From: Massilia sp. H6
Lineage (GTDB): Bacteria > Pseudomonadota > Gammaproteobacteria > Burkholderiales > Burkholderiaceae_D
DNA: 64,000 nt
Reading direction: 5' to 3'
Assembly: GCF_024802625.1 (NCBI RefSeq)
Contig: NZ_CP103371.1
Coordinates: 2,852,001-2,916,000, forward strand
Position numbers and translations under genes: made by a program. The notes below the pieces were generated by a model. That model was given only the letters and a program-made list of their open reading frames with translations. It ran no database searches and was not told the DNA's origin. This document shows positions 56,448-64,000 of the stretch, in pieces. The first letter of the stretch is position 1; the number at the start of each line of letters is the position of its first letter.

Positions 56448-57590
56448 ATGAACCAGATCACCTGGACTGAAGGCGGCACCGGGCGCGCGGCGCGCTGGCG
56501 TTCCGAGAGCGGCTGGCCGGCGCCGAAAAAAGTGGTGGTCGCCGACGACACCATGAATGCCGACACCGCCTATCGGCTGGCGCTCGATGGCACCGCCCTG
56601 CTCTGGCGCGGCGACTTCCAGAATGCGCGCCAGCTGCTCGCCGCACTGGTGCGCCGGGTGGACCACAAGAGCGCGCGCGCGCGCCGGCCCAAACCGGGTG
56701 CGGCCGCCGCCACGCCGACCGAACTGTTTCACCGCCACCGCCTGCAGCAGCTGCAGCGCGCCCGCACACTGGCCATGCTGTTGATTCCGTTCGAAGCCGG
56801 CCACACCATCGCGCTGCGGCGCGCGCCTGCAGTCCAGGAAGCCTGCCTCGAAGCCTATGGTCCGGCGGCCGAGCCCTATGTCGCTTCGCTGCGCGAACTG
56901 CTGGGCGTGATCGGCGCCCATGAATGGCGCCGCAAGGGCGTGCGCATTGCCGCGCTGGACGCCCACATCCACCCCTGGTACGGCGTGTTCTCGCCGGTAC
57001 GCGGCGAATACGTCGAACTGGTGGCGCAAGCCCCGCTGCCGCCGGGTGCGCAGTTGGCCTTCGACATCGGCGCCGGTAGCGGTGTGCTCTCGGCAGTGCT
57101 GGCCCGCCGCGGCATCTTGCGCGTCGTGGGCACCGACATGGATGCCCGCGCGCTTGGCTGCGCACGCGAGAATATCGCACGACTGGGCCTGGCGTCCCAG
57201 GTCGAACTGCTCGAGGCCGACCTGTTCCCAGCAGGACGTGCGCCGCTGGTAGTGTGCAACCCGCCCTGGCTGCCGGGCAAGCCCAGCTCGGCCATTGAAT
57301 ACGCGATCTACGATCCCGACAGCCGCATGCTCAGGTGTTTCCTCGGCGGCCTCGCGGCGCACCTGGAGCCGGGTGGCGAAGGCTGGCTGATCCTGTCCGA
57401 CCTGGCCGAACACCTGGGCCTGCGTCCGCGCGACCAATTGCTTGGCTGGATAGCCGACGCCGGGCTCGAGGTCGTGGCCCGGCATGACGTGCGCCCGACC
57501 CATGCGAAAGCCAGCGATCCCGACGACCCGCTGCACGCGGCACGTTCGCGCGAAGTCACGTCGCTGTGGCGCTTGCGCGCCGCCCGATGA
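56448..57590 (+). CDS. Class I SAM-dependent methyltransferase with an NPPW motif
   Basis: The 380-residue protein has an amino-terminal part (about 1-190) with no named family, then a Rossmann methyltransferase domain: FDIGAGSGVLSAVLARRG (SAM binding), GTDMDARALGCARENI, and VVCNPPWLPG. The NPPW/NPPY motif marks enzymes methylating an amide or exocyclic amino nitrogen, such as PrmC-like glutamine or N6-adenine/N2-guanine methyltransferases. The substrate is not clear from sequence. Confidence 0.8.
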   Translation: MNQITWTEGGTGRAARWRSESGWPAPKKVVVADDTMNADTAYRLALDGTALLWRGDFQNARQLLAALVRRVDHKSARARRPKPGAAAATPTELFHRHRLQQLQRARTLAMLLIPFEAGHTIALRRAPAVQEACLEAYGPAAEPYVASLRELLGVIGAHEWRRKGVRIAALDAHIHPWYGVFSPVRGEYVELVAQAPLPPGAQLAFDIGAGSGVLSAVLARRGILRVVGTDMDARALGCARENIARLGLASQVELLEADLFPAGRAPLVVCNPPWLPGKPSSAIEYAIYDPDSRMLRCFLGGLAAHLEPGGEGWLILSDLAEHLGLRPRDQLLGWIADAGLEVVARHDVRPTHAKASDPDDPLHAARSREVTSLWRLRAAR

Positions 57591-57662
57591 GGCGCTCGCG
57601 CCCTTGCTCAGTCGCATTCGCATTCCTGTCCTTGGGTTTTGCACATGGAGCACATCGAATGT

Positions 57663-57691
57663 TTGCACCCCGGATCAAGCTGCGCTATAAT
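57663..57691 (+). promoter_or_regulatory. Sigma-70 promoter of the initiator tRNA
   Basis: TTGCAC, 17-base spacer, TATAAT. The mature tRNA begins 6 bases after the -10 box, so the leader is close to zero. Confidence 0.85.
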
Positions 57692-57697
57692 CTGTTC

Positions 57698-57774
57698 CGC
57701 GGGGTGGAGCAGTCTGGCAGCTCGTCGGGCTCATAACCCGAAGGTCACAGGTTCAAATCCTGTCCCCGCAACCA
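57698..57774 (+). tRNA. Initiator tRNA-Met (CAT)
   Basis: This 77-nt cloverleaf has anticodon loop CTCATAA. Its acceptor is unpaired at the first position (C1 facing A72), and GGG/CCC pairs sit at the anticodon stem (TCGGG/CCCGA), all features of bacterial initiator tRNA. CCA is encoded. Confidence 0.95.
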
Positions 57775-57784
57775 AATACAGTAC

Positions 57785-57818
57785 AAAAGCCCGACTCTTG
57801 CAGCCGGGCTTTTGTTTT
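57785..57818 (+). terminator. Terminator of the initiator tRNA gene
   Basis: AAAAGCCCG and CGGGCTTTT form a 9-bp stem with an 11-base loop, followed by a T-rich run (TTTTGTTTT), 11 bases after the tRNA. Confidence 0.88.
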
Positions 57819-57864
57819 CTGAGGCAGGAAAAGCAGCGCGGGAAAAGCCGCGTAGTAAAAGCTG

Positions 57865-58107
57865 ATGAGAGACAAGAAAGACAACGCGACGATCGATCTG
57901 CCGGGCTTCGAGCCGGTCGACCCGCCCGCATCCGTTGTCGAACCGCAGCGTGCCACTCCCCGGCCGCGCCGCGCTTGCCTGAAGCAGGAGCAGCTGGATT
58001 TACTCGGCCTGCTGGAAGAAACCGACACGTCCGGCCTGCCTGCCTGGCGCCGCGACGATAACCTCGACCTGACCGGCCTGCCGGTGTGGGCGCCCACCTC
58101 CCCGTAG
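57865..58107 (+). CDS. Short protein of unknown function
   Basis: This 80-residue frame has GC-rich third positions throughout. It contains two similar short segments, IDLPGFEPVDPP near the start and LDLTGLPVWAP near the end, and a basic centre (RPRRACLKQ). No signal peptide or membrane segment is seen. It lies between the tRNA terminator and dbpA. No family is recognised. Confidence 0.5.
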   Translation: MRDKKDNATIDLPGFEPVDPPASVVEPQRATPRPRRACLKQEQLDLLGLLEETDTSGLPAWRRDDNLDLTGLPVWAPTSP

Positions 58108-58151
58108 TGCGCTCGCCGGCCACTTTTTAGCCAACCCTGGCTGGACTCCCC

Positions 58152-59561
58152 ATGACCACGCAACCATTCACCTCGCTGCCGCTCGCGCCGCGCTTTCTTG
58201 CCAACCTCGCCAGCCTGGGCTATCACGGGATGACGCCGATCCAGGCCGCCTGCCTGCCGCCGGTGCTCGAGGGGCGCGACCTGATTGCCCAGGCCAAGAC
58301 CGGCAGCGGCAAGACCGCCGCCTTTGGCATCGGGCTGCTGCACAAGCTTAATCCCGCCTGGTTCGCCATCCAGGGATTGGTGCTGTGCCCGACCCGCGAG
58401 TTGGCGGACCAGGTCGCCAACGAGCTGCGCCGGCTGGCACGCGGAGTCGGCAATATCAAGATCCTGACCCTGACCGGCGGCGTGGCGATGCGCCCGCAGA
58501 TCGCCTCGCTCGAGCATGGCGCCCACATCGTGGTCGGCACGCCGGGCCGCCTGCGCGACCACCTGGGACGCCACACGCTCGACCTGTCGCATGTCCAGAC
58601 CCTGGTGCTCGACGAGGCCGACCGCATGACCGACATGGGCTTCTACGACGAGATCGCGGGCATCGTCAGCGCCTGCCCCGAACGCCGCCAGACACTGCTG
58701 TTTTCGGCAACCTATCCGGACGACATTCGCTACGCCACCGCGAAATTCCTGCGCGACCCACTCGAAGTTGCCGCCGAAAGCCAGCACAGCGCCGGCCAGA
58801 TCGAGCAGCGCTTCTATGAAGTCGGCTTCGACGGCCGCGACGATGCGGTGGCGCGCTTGCTCAAGCACTTCCAGCCGGTGTCCGCGCTCGCCTTTTGCAA
58901 CACCAAGGTCCATTGCCGCGAGCTGGCCGAGACCCTGCGCGCCGCCGGCGTGTCGGCACTGGCCCTGTATGGCGAGCTGGAGCAGCAGGAGCGCGATGAA
59001 ATCCTGGTGCTGTTTGCCAACCGCAGCTGCTCGGTGCTGGTGGCCACCGACGTCGCCGCGCGCGGCCTCGACATCGCCAACCTCGACGTCGTGATCAATG
59101 CCGACATTTCAAAGGATCCGGAAGTCCACGTGCACCGGATCGGCCGCACCGGGCGCGCCGGCGAAACCGGCCTGGCCTTGAGCCTGTGCGCCCCGAACGA
59201 AAAGAAATGGGTGCGCCTGGTCGAGGAGTACCAGAAGATCAGCGTCGAATGGCACCGCCTCGACGCGCTTGGCGAGCAGCTGGAACCGGCGGCGCCAGCG
59301 CCGATGGTGACGCTGTGCATCAGCGGTGGCAAGAAGGCCAAGCTGCGTCCGGGCGACATTCTGGGCGCCCTGACCGGAGACGCCGGACTGAGCAAAGAAC
59401 AGGTCGGCAAGATCAATGTCACCGAGTTTTCCAGCTATGTCGCGCTCGAGCGCCACGCTGCGCATGCCGCCGTCGCGAAGTTGAACGACCGGAGCGCGCC
59501 GGGGCCAGAATTCGGCGTGATCAAGGGACGTTATTTCAAGATGCGCTTCCTGGAAGTCTGA
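58152..59561 (+). CDS. dbpA: DEAD-box RNA helicase DbpA
   Basis: DbpA is activated by helix 92 of 23S rRNA and helps 50S assembly. The 469-residue protein has the Q motif (FTSLPL...GYHGMTPIQ), AKTGSGKT, VLDEADRM, SAT, and HRIGRTGRAG. Its carboxy-terminal RNA-binding domain starts near TLCISGGKKAKLRPGDILG and ends GRYFKMRFLEV, which separates DbpA from RhlE/RhlB types. Confidence 0.95.
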   Translation: MTTQPFTSLPLAPRFLANLASLGYHGMTPIQAACLPPVLEGRDLIAQAKTGSGKTAAFGIGLLHKLNPAWFAIQGLVLCPTRELADQVANELRRLARGVGNIKILTLTGGVAMRPQIASLEHGAHIVVGTPGRLRDHLGRHTLDLSHVQTLVLDEADRMTDMGFYDEIAGIVSACPERRQTLLFSATYPDDIRYATAKFLRDPLEVAAESQHSAGQIEQRFYEVGFDGRDDAVARLLKHFQPVSALAFCNTKVHCRELAETLRAAGVSALALYGELEQQERDEILVLFANRSCSVLVATDVAARGLDIANLDVVINADISKDPEVHVHRIGRTGRAGETGLALSLCAPNEKKWVRLVEEYQKISVEWHRLDALGEQLEPAAPAPMVTLCISGGKKAKLRPGDILGALTGDAGLSKEQVGKINVTEFSSYVALERHAAHAAVAKLNDRSAPGPEFGVIKGRYFKMRFLEV

Positions 59562-59597
59562 GCATGGGTGCTGCCGCGTGGCAGTTAACTTATAGCT

Positions 59598-59618
59598 GAG
59601 TTGTAACCGAGTTGTAAC
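59598..59618 (+). promoter_or_regulatory. Direct repeat GAGTTGTAAC with 11-bp period
   Basis: GAGTTGTAAC occurs at 59598-59607 and again at 59609-59618, one helical turn apart, with a third partial AGTTAAC at 59583-59589. Tandem 11-bp repeats are the usual sites of OmpR/PhoB-type response regulators. It lies 122 bases before the pseudokinase gene. Confidence 0.4.
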
Positions 59619-59740
59619 AGCCCCGCACGGTTGGCCCGGCGCGTCACGGATCCGGGGCAAATCTGGCATGATTTGTCAAAATACAAATACCGGGCCAAGA
59701 CACGGCGCTCTTCTGCGGCGTGGCAAGGCTCCATGCCAAG

Positions 59741-60898
59741 ATGACCAGTTTACCCTTATCCCAAGCACAGACCGACGGCCGCACCGTGCGCGAGATCGTC
59801 GAGTCCGACCATGAACTCGTCAACGAGCCCTGGTGCCGCCGCGTGTTCCGTCAGATCCTGCAATCGCTCGAATTTCAATATGCGATGCAGATGCCGCACC
59901 GCCCCATCAGCCCGGATACCGTCCTCATCCTCGAGTCCGGCGACCCCATGCTGGCGCCCGCACCGGAGACGGATGCGCCGTGGTCCGAAGCCGACGACAT
60001 GCACGACCTTGCCGCCGTCGTGTTCTTCGCAATCACCAAGGAAACCCTGCCCGCGCCGCCGCTGCTGGGCAGCGCGCCGGACGGGTACAGCGAGTCGTTT
60101 ATCGCCGCCATCGACCGCTGCCTGTCCCCCGATCCGCAACAGCGCCCCCAGGACATCGAGCAGCTGCGCAATCTGCTGGGTATCGTCCCGCTGGGCCCGG
60201 CGGTACCGGCACAATCATTCGAAGCTTTCCAGGCCGCGTCTGCGCAACCGGTGGCGCCCGTTGCCGAACCCCAGGTAGCGCACCTCCATGAACCTGCGCA
60301 AACGCCAACCCCAGAGCCCGAGCCCGAGCCCGAGCCTGCAGCTTTAGCAGTTCCAGCGCCTGCGCTGCAGCGACGCTGGCCGCTGCTGGCCGCGGCGGCA
60401 GCGGCGCTGCTACTGGCGCTCGGCGCCCTGTTCGCCCTGCTGCGACAGGCCGACACGAGCGATACGCTCACGCTGGCCTTGCCGCAGCCTGTGCAGCCAG
60501 CGCCAGCGCAAGCAGTCTCACCGGCAGCGCCGCCCGCGCTGGTCCTGGCCGCACCGGCTCCGGCACTCCAGCCCAATGGCGAACCAGAGCAGCTGCCAGC
60601 AGCACCGGGCACGGTGACTCCGCTAGTGCGGGCCGACGTTCAGTCTGCGCGCCAGCGCCAGGCAGCCGCTGCAGGTGGAGCCACCTACAAGTTACTGATC
60701 AAGCCGTGGGGCATGATCGAGGTCAATGGCACCAGTTTCGGCGCCAGCCCGCCGCTCAAGCGGATCTCGCTGGCGCCGGGCCAGCACACCATCCGTATCG
60801 CCAACCCCAATTTCCCCGAGCATATCGTGACGGTGAATGCGGTCAAGGGCGGCTCGGCGATTATCGAACTGGACTTTACCGAAGAGGATAGCGAGTGA
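59741..60898 (+). CDS. Pseudokinase-like protein with membrane segment and PEGA domain
   Basis: The 385-residue protein starts (ATG 59741) with a region that looks like only the carboxy lobe of a Ser/Thr kinase. HRPISPDTVLI stands where HRDxKPxNxLL is expected. DDMHDLAAVVFFAITKETLP and FIAAIDRCLSPDPQQRPQDIEQL correspond to the later kinase subdomains. The glycine loop, the catalytic Lys and DFG are not seen. A Pro/Glu-rich linker, a membrane segment near residues 210-235 and another Ala/Pro linker follow. The end is a PEGA domain (MIEVNGTSFGASPPLKRISL, HTIRIANPNF). A GTG 7 codons upstream is an alternative start. The next gene begins 2 bases after its stop. Confidence 0.7.
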   Translation: MTSLPLSQAQTDGRTVREIVESDHELVNEPWCRRVFRQILQSLEFQYAMQMPHRPISPDTVLILESGDPMLAPAPETDAPWSEADDMHDLAAVVFFAITKETLPAPPLLGSAPDGYSESFIAAIDRCLSPDPQQRPQDIEQLRNLLGIVPLGPAVPAQSFEAFQAASAQPVAPVAEPQVAHLHEPAQTPTPEPEPEPEPAALAVPAPALQRRWPLLAAAAAALLLALGALFALLRQADTSDTLTLALPQPVQPAPAQAVSPAAPPALVLAAPAPALQPNGEPEQLPAAPGTVTPLVRADVQSARQRQAAAAGGATYKLLIKPWGMIEVNGTSFGASPPLKRISLAPGQHTIRIANPNFPEHIVTVNAVKGGSAIIELDFTEEDSE

Positions 60899-60900
60899 CC

Positions 60901-61428
60901 ATGGGAACCCGATTGCACATCTCTTGCATTGGCCTGCGCGCCGGTGCGCTGCTCGCCCTGCTGACGCTGGGTGGATGCGCGGAACTGAACGCGTTGATGG
61001 GCGCCCCCGACCCAGGCCGCGCGCAGACACGCGTGGAAGAACGCTCGCGTGCACGCAGCGACCGCGCCGAGCGCAATGACCGCAAGGAACGCGCCGAGCG
61101 CCCGGCAGCGCGCGCGGCGCGGCCGGCGCCGGATCGCGACGACAACGCGCTGCGCGAAGGAATCGGCCTCTACAACGATGGCGAGTTCAACGCCGCCATC
61201 AAGCGCCTGGACTCGGGCGACATGGACGGCGGCTCGGCACGCAATCGCGTCAACGCCCTCAAGTACACCGCCTTCAGCTACTGCGTCACCGGCCGTCCTG
61301 CGCCATGCCGCCAGGCCTTCGAGCGTGCCTTGCGCATCGATCCCTCGTTCGACCTCGCTCCCGGCGAACATGGCCACCCGTTGTGGGGGCCGGAATTTAC
61401 CCGGGCGAAACAGGGCGCAGGACGCTGA
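60901..61428 (+). CDS. TssQ-like TPR lipoprotein
   Basis: The 175-residue protein has a lipoprotein signal ending LLTLGGCAEL, a charged Arg/Ala/Glu linker, and a TPR-like domain with GIGLYNDGEFNAAIKRLD, LKYTAFSYCVTGRPAPCRQAFERALRID split over two helices, and LAPGEHGHPLWGPEF. The last pattern is like TssQ-family lipoproteins linked to type VI secretion in Burkholderiales. No core T6SS gene is in the window. The ATG at 60901 is 2 bases after the pseudokinase stop. Confidence 0.7.
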   Translation: MGTRLHISCIGLRAGALLALLTLGGCAELNALMGAPDPGRAQTRVEERSRARSDRAERNDRKERAERPAARAARPAPDRDDNALREGIGLYNDGEFNAAIKRLDSGDMDGGSARNRVNALKYTAFSYCVTGRPAPCRQAFERALRIDPSFDLAPGEHGHPLWGPEFTRAKQGAGR

Positions 61429-61453
61429 GCCGGAACGGGGCCGCGCCAGCCGC

Positions 61454-63052
61454 CTAGGACTGGAGCTGGATACTGGCCGGGAAGGTCGGCGCGCGCCGGC
61501 GCTGCGAGGCCTGTTCGTAGGCATAGGCCATGCCGAGCAAGGCCGCCTCGCTCCAGGCCGCGCCCACGAAGCTGATCCCGACCGGCAAACCGCGCGTGAA
61601 GCCGGCCGGTACGGTGATATGCGGATAGCCCGCCACTGCCGCCGGCGTCGAGAAGCTGCCTGTGTAATGGTCGCCATTGATGTAGTCGGTGAGCCAGGCC
61701 GGGCCGCCGGTAGGGGCCACCAGCGCATCGAGCCGGTGCTCCTTCAGCACCTGGTCGATGCCTTCGTCGCGCGCATAGCGCAGGTCGTTGGCAAGGGCTG
61801 CGCGGTATTCGCGCGCATCGAGTCCAGGCGTGGCCTGCGAGGCGAGCAAGTGCTCCTGCTTGAAATGCGGCATCTCCCGGGCCGCATGCTGGTGGTTGAA
61901 GGCGATCACGTCCGCCATGTTCTTTACCGGCGCGTGCGGTGCGTATTGTGCCAGCCAGGCCGCCAGGCCCGGCTTGAATTCGGTCAGCAGCACTTCCAGT
62001 TCGCTTTCGCCATACTTGTCGGTGTTCGGCACTGTCACCTCTACCAGCTGGGCGCCCTGGGCACGCAGCACGTCGAGTTCGCGTTCGATGATCGCATCAA
62101 CCGCGTCATGGCGGCCGAAGAAGTTGCGCGCAATGCCGATGCGCCTGCCCTTGAGCCCATCCTTGCGCAGCGCCGCGGCATAGTCGCTGCTGCGTCCCCG
62201 GGCTTCCAGGGTCGCCGGATCGGCAGGATCGAACCCGGCCAGCGCAGCGAGCAACAGCGCCGCATCGGTCACGCTGCGCGTCATCGGTCCGGCGGTATCT
62301 TGCGAGTGGGCGATCGGAATGATGCCACTGCGGCTGAGCAGGCCCAGCGTCGGTTTCAGGCCGACGATGCCGCACACGGAAGACGGCGACACGATCGAGC
62401 CATCGGTTTCGGTGCCCACCGTCAGGGTCGCCAGGCCCGCGGCGGCGGCGGCGGCGGAGCCGGAACTCGAGCCGCTGGTATTGCGGTCGAGGGCATGGGG
62501 ATTGCGGGTCTGCCCCCCGCGGCCGCTCCAGCCGCTGACCGACCTGGTCGAGCGCATGTTGGCCCACTCCGACAGGTTGGTCTTGCCGATAATGACCGCG
62601 CCGGCCTTGCGCAGCTGGGCGGCAATATGCGCATCCCTGGTGGCGCGCACGCCGTCGAGCGCGAGCGAGCCGGCACTCGTGCTCATGCGGTCGCCGGTTG
62701 CGATGTTGTCCTTGACTAGCACCGCAATGCCATGCAGCGGTCCGCGCAGCTGGCCGGCGGCGCGTTCGCGGTCCATGTCGGCCGCAATCGTCAAGGCATC
62801 CGGATTGGACTCGATCACCGCATTCAGGCGCGGGCCGGCCCGATCGATCGCCGCGATGCGCGCCTGGTAGCCTGCCACCAGCGACCTGGAAGTCAAGCGC
62901 CCGGAGGCCATGGCGGCTTGCTGCTCGCGAACCCCGGCATCGAGGATGGCGTCGTGGGCATGTGCTTTCGCCTGTGCATTGCCGGCAACGGTGGCGACGC
63001 CTGCCCCTGCCCCGGCCGCCACGCCGAGCCGTACGAAATCCCTGCGGTCCAT
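61454..63052 (-). CDS. Tat-exported amidase of the amidase-signature family
   Basis: The 532-residue enzyme starts MDRRDFVRLGVAAGAGAG, a twin-arginine signal. The Ser-cisSer-Lys triad is visible: Lys in VLVKDNIATGD, cis-Ser in NTSGSSSGSAAA, and nucleophile Ser in TDGSIVSPSSVCGIVGLKPT. It is convergent with the TssQ-like gene (25 bases apart). The substrate is unknown; related exported enzymes act on small amides or peptides. Confidence 0.92.
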   Translation of the reverse strand: MDRRDFVRLGVAAGAGAGVATVAGNAQAKAHAHDAILDAGVREQQAAMASGRLTSRSLVAGYQARIAAIDRAGPRLNAVIESNPDALTIAADMDRERAAGQLRGPLHGIAVLVKDNIATGDRMSTSAGSLALDGVRATRDAHIAAQLRKAGAVIIGKTNLSEWANMRSTRSVSGWSGRGGQTRNPHALDRNTSGSSSGSAAAAAAGLATLTVGTETDGSIVSPSSVCGIVGLKPTLGLLSRSGIIPIAHSQDTAGPMTRSVTDAALLLAALAGFDPADPATLEARGRSSDYAAALRKDGLKGRRIGIARNFFGRHDAVDAIIERELDVLRAQGAQLVEVTVPNTDKYGESELEVLLTEFKPGLAAWLAQYAPHAPVKNMADVIAFNHQHAAREMPHFKQEHLLASQATPGLDAREYRAALANDLRYARDEGIDQVLKEHRLDALVAPTGGPAWLTDYINGDHYTGSFSTPAAVAGYPHITVPAGFTRGLPVGISFVGAAWSEAALLGMAYAYEQASQRRRAPTFPASIQLQS

Positions 63053-63131
63053 CGCGTCTCCTATTGTTTTTTTGAAAGCAATAGAATATCAGTGCCGTGC
63101 GACAGTGGACGCAAGGCGCGCATGCAGGGCC

Positions 63132-63156
63132 AAAAAAAAAGCTGCCCGAAGGCAGC
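63132..63156 (-). terminator. Terminator of efp
   Basis: On the minus strand GCTGCC, TTCG loop, GGCAGC, then nine T residues. It lies 21 bases past the efp stop. Confidence 0.92.
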
Positions 63157-63177
63157 ATTTTCTTGAAAGCCGTCAGC

Positions 63178-63753
63178 TTAGTTGCGAACCACGCGCTTGT
63201 ATTCGTTGGTGCGGGTGTCGATCTCGATGACGTCGTCCTGGCTCACGAACAGCGGCACCATGACAATGTGCTGGTGGGCTTCGATCGCGTTTTCGATCTT
63301 GGCTTCTTTCAGGACGTTGCCCGAGGTATTGCCCTTGACTGCCGGCTCCGAGTAGATGACCTGGCGTGCAATGGTTGTCGGCAGTTCGACCGAAATCGCC
63401 TTGCCATCATAGAACACGGCTTCGCATTCCATGCCGTCTTTCAGGTAGTGCAGTGCGTCGCCCAGGTTCTCTTCTTCGATTTCGAACTGTTCGTAATCGG
63501 CGTCCATGAACACGTACAACGGATCGGCGAAGTACGAATAGGTGACCGGCTTCTTGTCCAGCACGACCACGTCGAACTTGTCGTCGCCGCGGAACACGTT
63601 TTCAAGCGGGGCATTGGTGAGCAGATTCTTCATCTTCCACTTGTACGTAAAGCCCGTGCGGCTCGAACCGTTCACGTCCGAACGCAGCACGATGAATGGC
63701 TTGTCGTCGACCATAATGATGTTGCCAACACGAATTTCTTTAGCGGATTTCAT
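63178..63753 (-). CDS. efp: Elongation factor P
   Basis: EF-P relieves ribosomes stalled at polyproline. The 191-residue protein starts [20 protein letters not shown]. The loop that enters the peptidyl-transferase centre reads NGSSRTGF, putting Arg at position 32. That is the residue rhamnosylated by EarP in beta- and some gammaproteobacteria, rather than the Lys34 of the EpmA type. The neighbouring partial gene looks like earP, which fits. Several proteins here are proline-rich, including the PEP-CTERM linker. Confidence 0.96.
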   Translation of the reverse strand: MKSAKEIRVGNIIMVDDKPFIVLRSDVNGSSRTGFTYKWKMKNLLTNAPLENVFRGDDKFDVVVLDKKPVTYSYFADPLYVFMDADYEQFEIEEENLGDALHYLKDGMECEAVFYDGKAISVELPTTIARQVIYSEPAVKGNTSGNVLKEAKIENAIEAHQHIVMVPLFVSQDDVIEIDTRTNEYKRVVRN

Positions 63754-63865
63754 AGTAGTTTTGCGTGAAAAAAGTAAGTTGCATTAAACCAGTAGTGGCC
63801 AGGGAGCGAAGCAGCTTTGGGGCCGACATTTGATCGTGAGTAATTCGTTACAGACTAACCGCGCA

Positions 63866-64000
63866 TTATACCGGATTTTCCTGGGCTAATTTCAGTGCTG
63901 CGGCAAAATCCAGCAAGTTCGTCGCCAGATCGCCCGGTGCCTGCACCTGGCGGCGCCAATCTCCGGCGTGGGCTGCGACCTGCGATAGTGTGGCGCGCAA
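63866..64000 (-). CDS. earP: EF-P arginine rhamnosyltransferase EarP (3' end only)
   Basis: The last 44 codons of a minus-strand gene run in from the window edge and stop with TAA at 63866-63868. The peptide includes AGDWRRQVQAPGDLATNLLDF, similar in pattern to the carboxy end of EarP (W..., then DL...L..F). EarP adds rhamnose to Arg32 of EF-P and is usually encoded next to efp. The call rests mainly on this neighbourhood and on Arg32 in the adjacent EF-P. Confidence 0.7.
   Translation of the reverse strand: MRATLSQVAAHAGDWRRQVQAPGDLATNLLDFAAALKLAQENPV

Overview
The window reads as one contiguous piece of a high-GC betaproteobacterial chromosome. The best match is Oxalobacteraceae of the Massilia/Telluria/Duganella/Janthinobacterium type. 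The support is the order rpoE-rseA-mucD-lepA-lepB-rnc-era-recO-pdxJ-acpS-uvrC-pgsA-tRNA, the plsX-fabHDG-acpP-fabF cluster, a PEP-CTERM protein, an Arg32-type EF-P next to what looks like earP, and a TssQ-like lipoprotein. The taxon is inferred from gene order and protein style, not from a database search.

Layout. 1-93 is the tail of a molybdenum hydroxylase large subunit. 223-621 is a small unknown gene. 912-6013 is an unusual three-gene unit: a PGRP-amidase/serine-hydrolase/caspase fusion, an HExxH metallopeptidase and a small protein with one membrane segment. A cysteine-rich copper-storage protein follows at 6041. 6424-7716 is a tRNA transcription unit on the minus strand: four tRNA-Gly and two tRNA-Cys, with a broken hypC-like fragment between the two Cys copies. 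7749-28173 is a long minus-strand housekeeping block covering phospholipid synthesis, UvrC, vitamin B6, RecO, Era, RNase III, LepB, LepA, the sigma-E locus, fatty-acid synthesis, L32 and YceD.

28359-36244 holds Maf, an RsmI-type methyltransferase, an EAL/HDOD protein, RlmJ, a PEP-CTERM protein and ClpB behind a heat-shock-type promoter. 36362-46387 is a ten-gene minus-strand copper-resistance cluster: CopA ATPase, Cys-rich and His-rich exported proteins, a TolC-type lipoprotein, a multicopper oxidase, a CusF-like protein, an NTF2-like protein, CopC, CopD and an ATP-grasp protein. 46508-50066 is crcB, moaE and a DUF349 gene joined by stop/start overlaps. 50133 is a hemerythrin-like protein. 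51088-56156 is sbcDC with a LexA-type box upstream. Small genes, a methyltransferase, initiator tRNA-Met, DbpA, a pseudokinase/PEGA protein with a TssQ-like lipoprotein, a Tat-exported amidase, efp and the end of earP close the window.

The strongest candidates for undescribed biology are the caspase/PGRP/hydrolase plus metallopeptidase operon (912-6013), the ATP-grasp enzyme inside the copper cluster, the shortened RseA with no RseB, and the kinase-like protein that keeps only C-lobe features. All assignments come from reading motifs, gene order and signals by eye; no similarity search or structure prediction was run.
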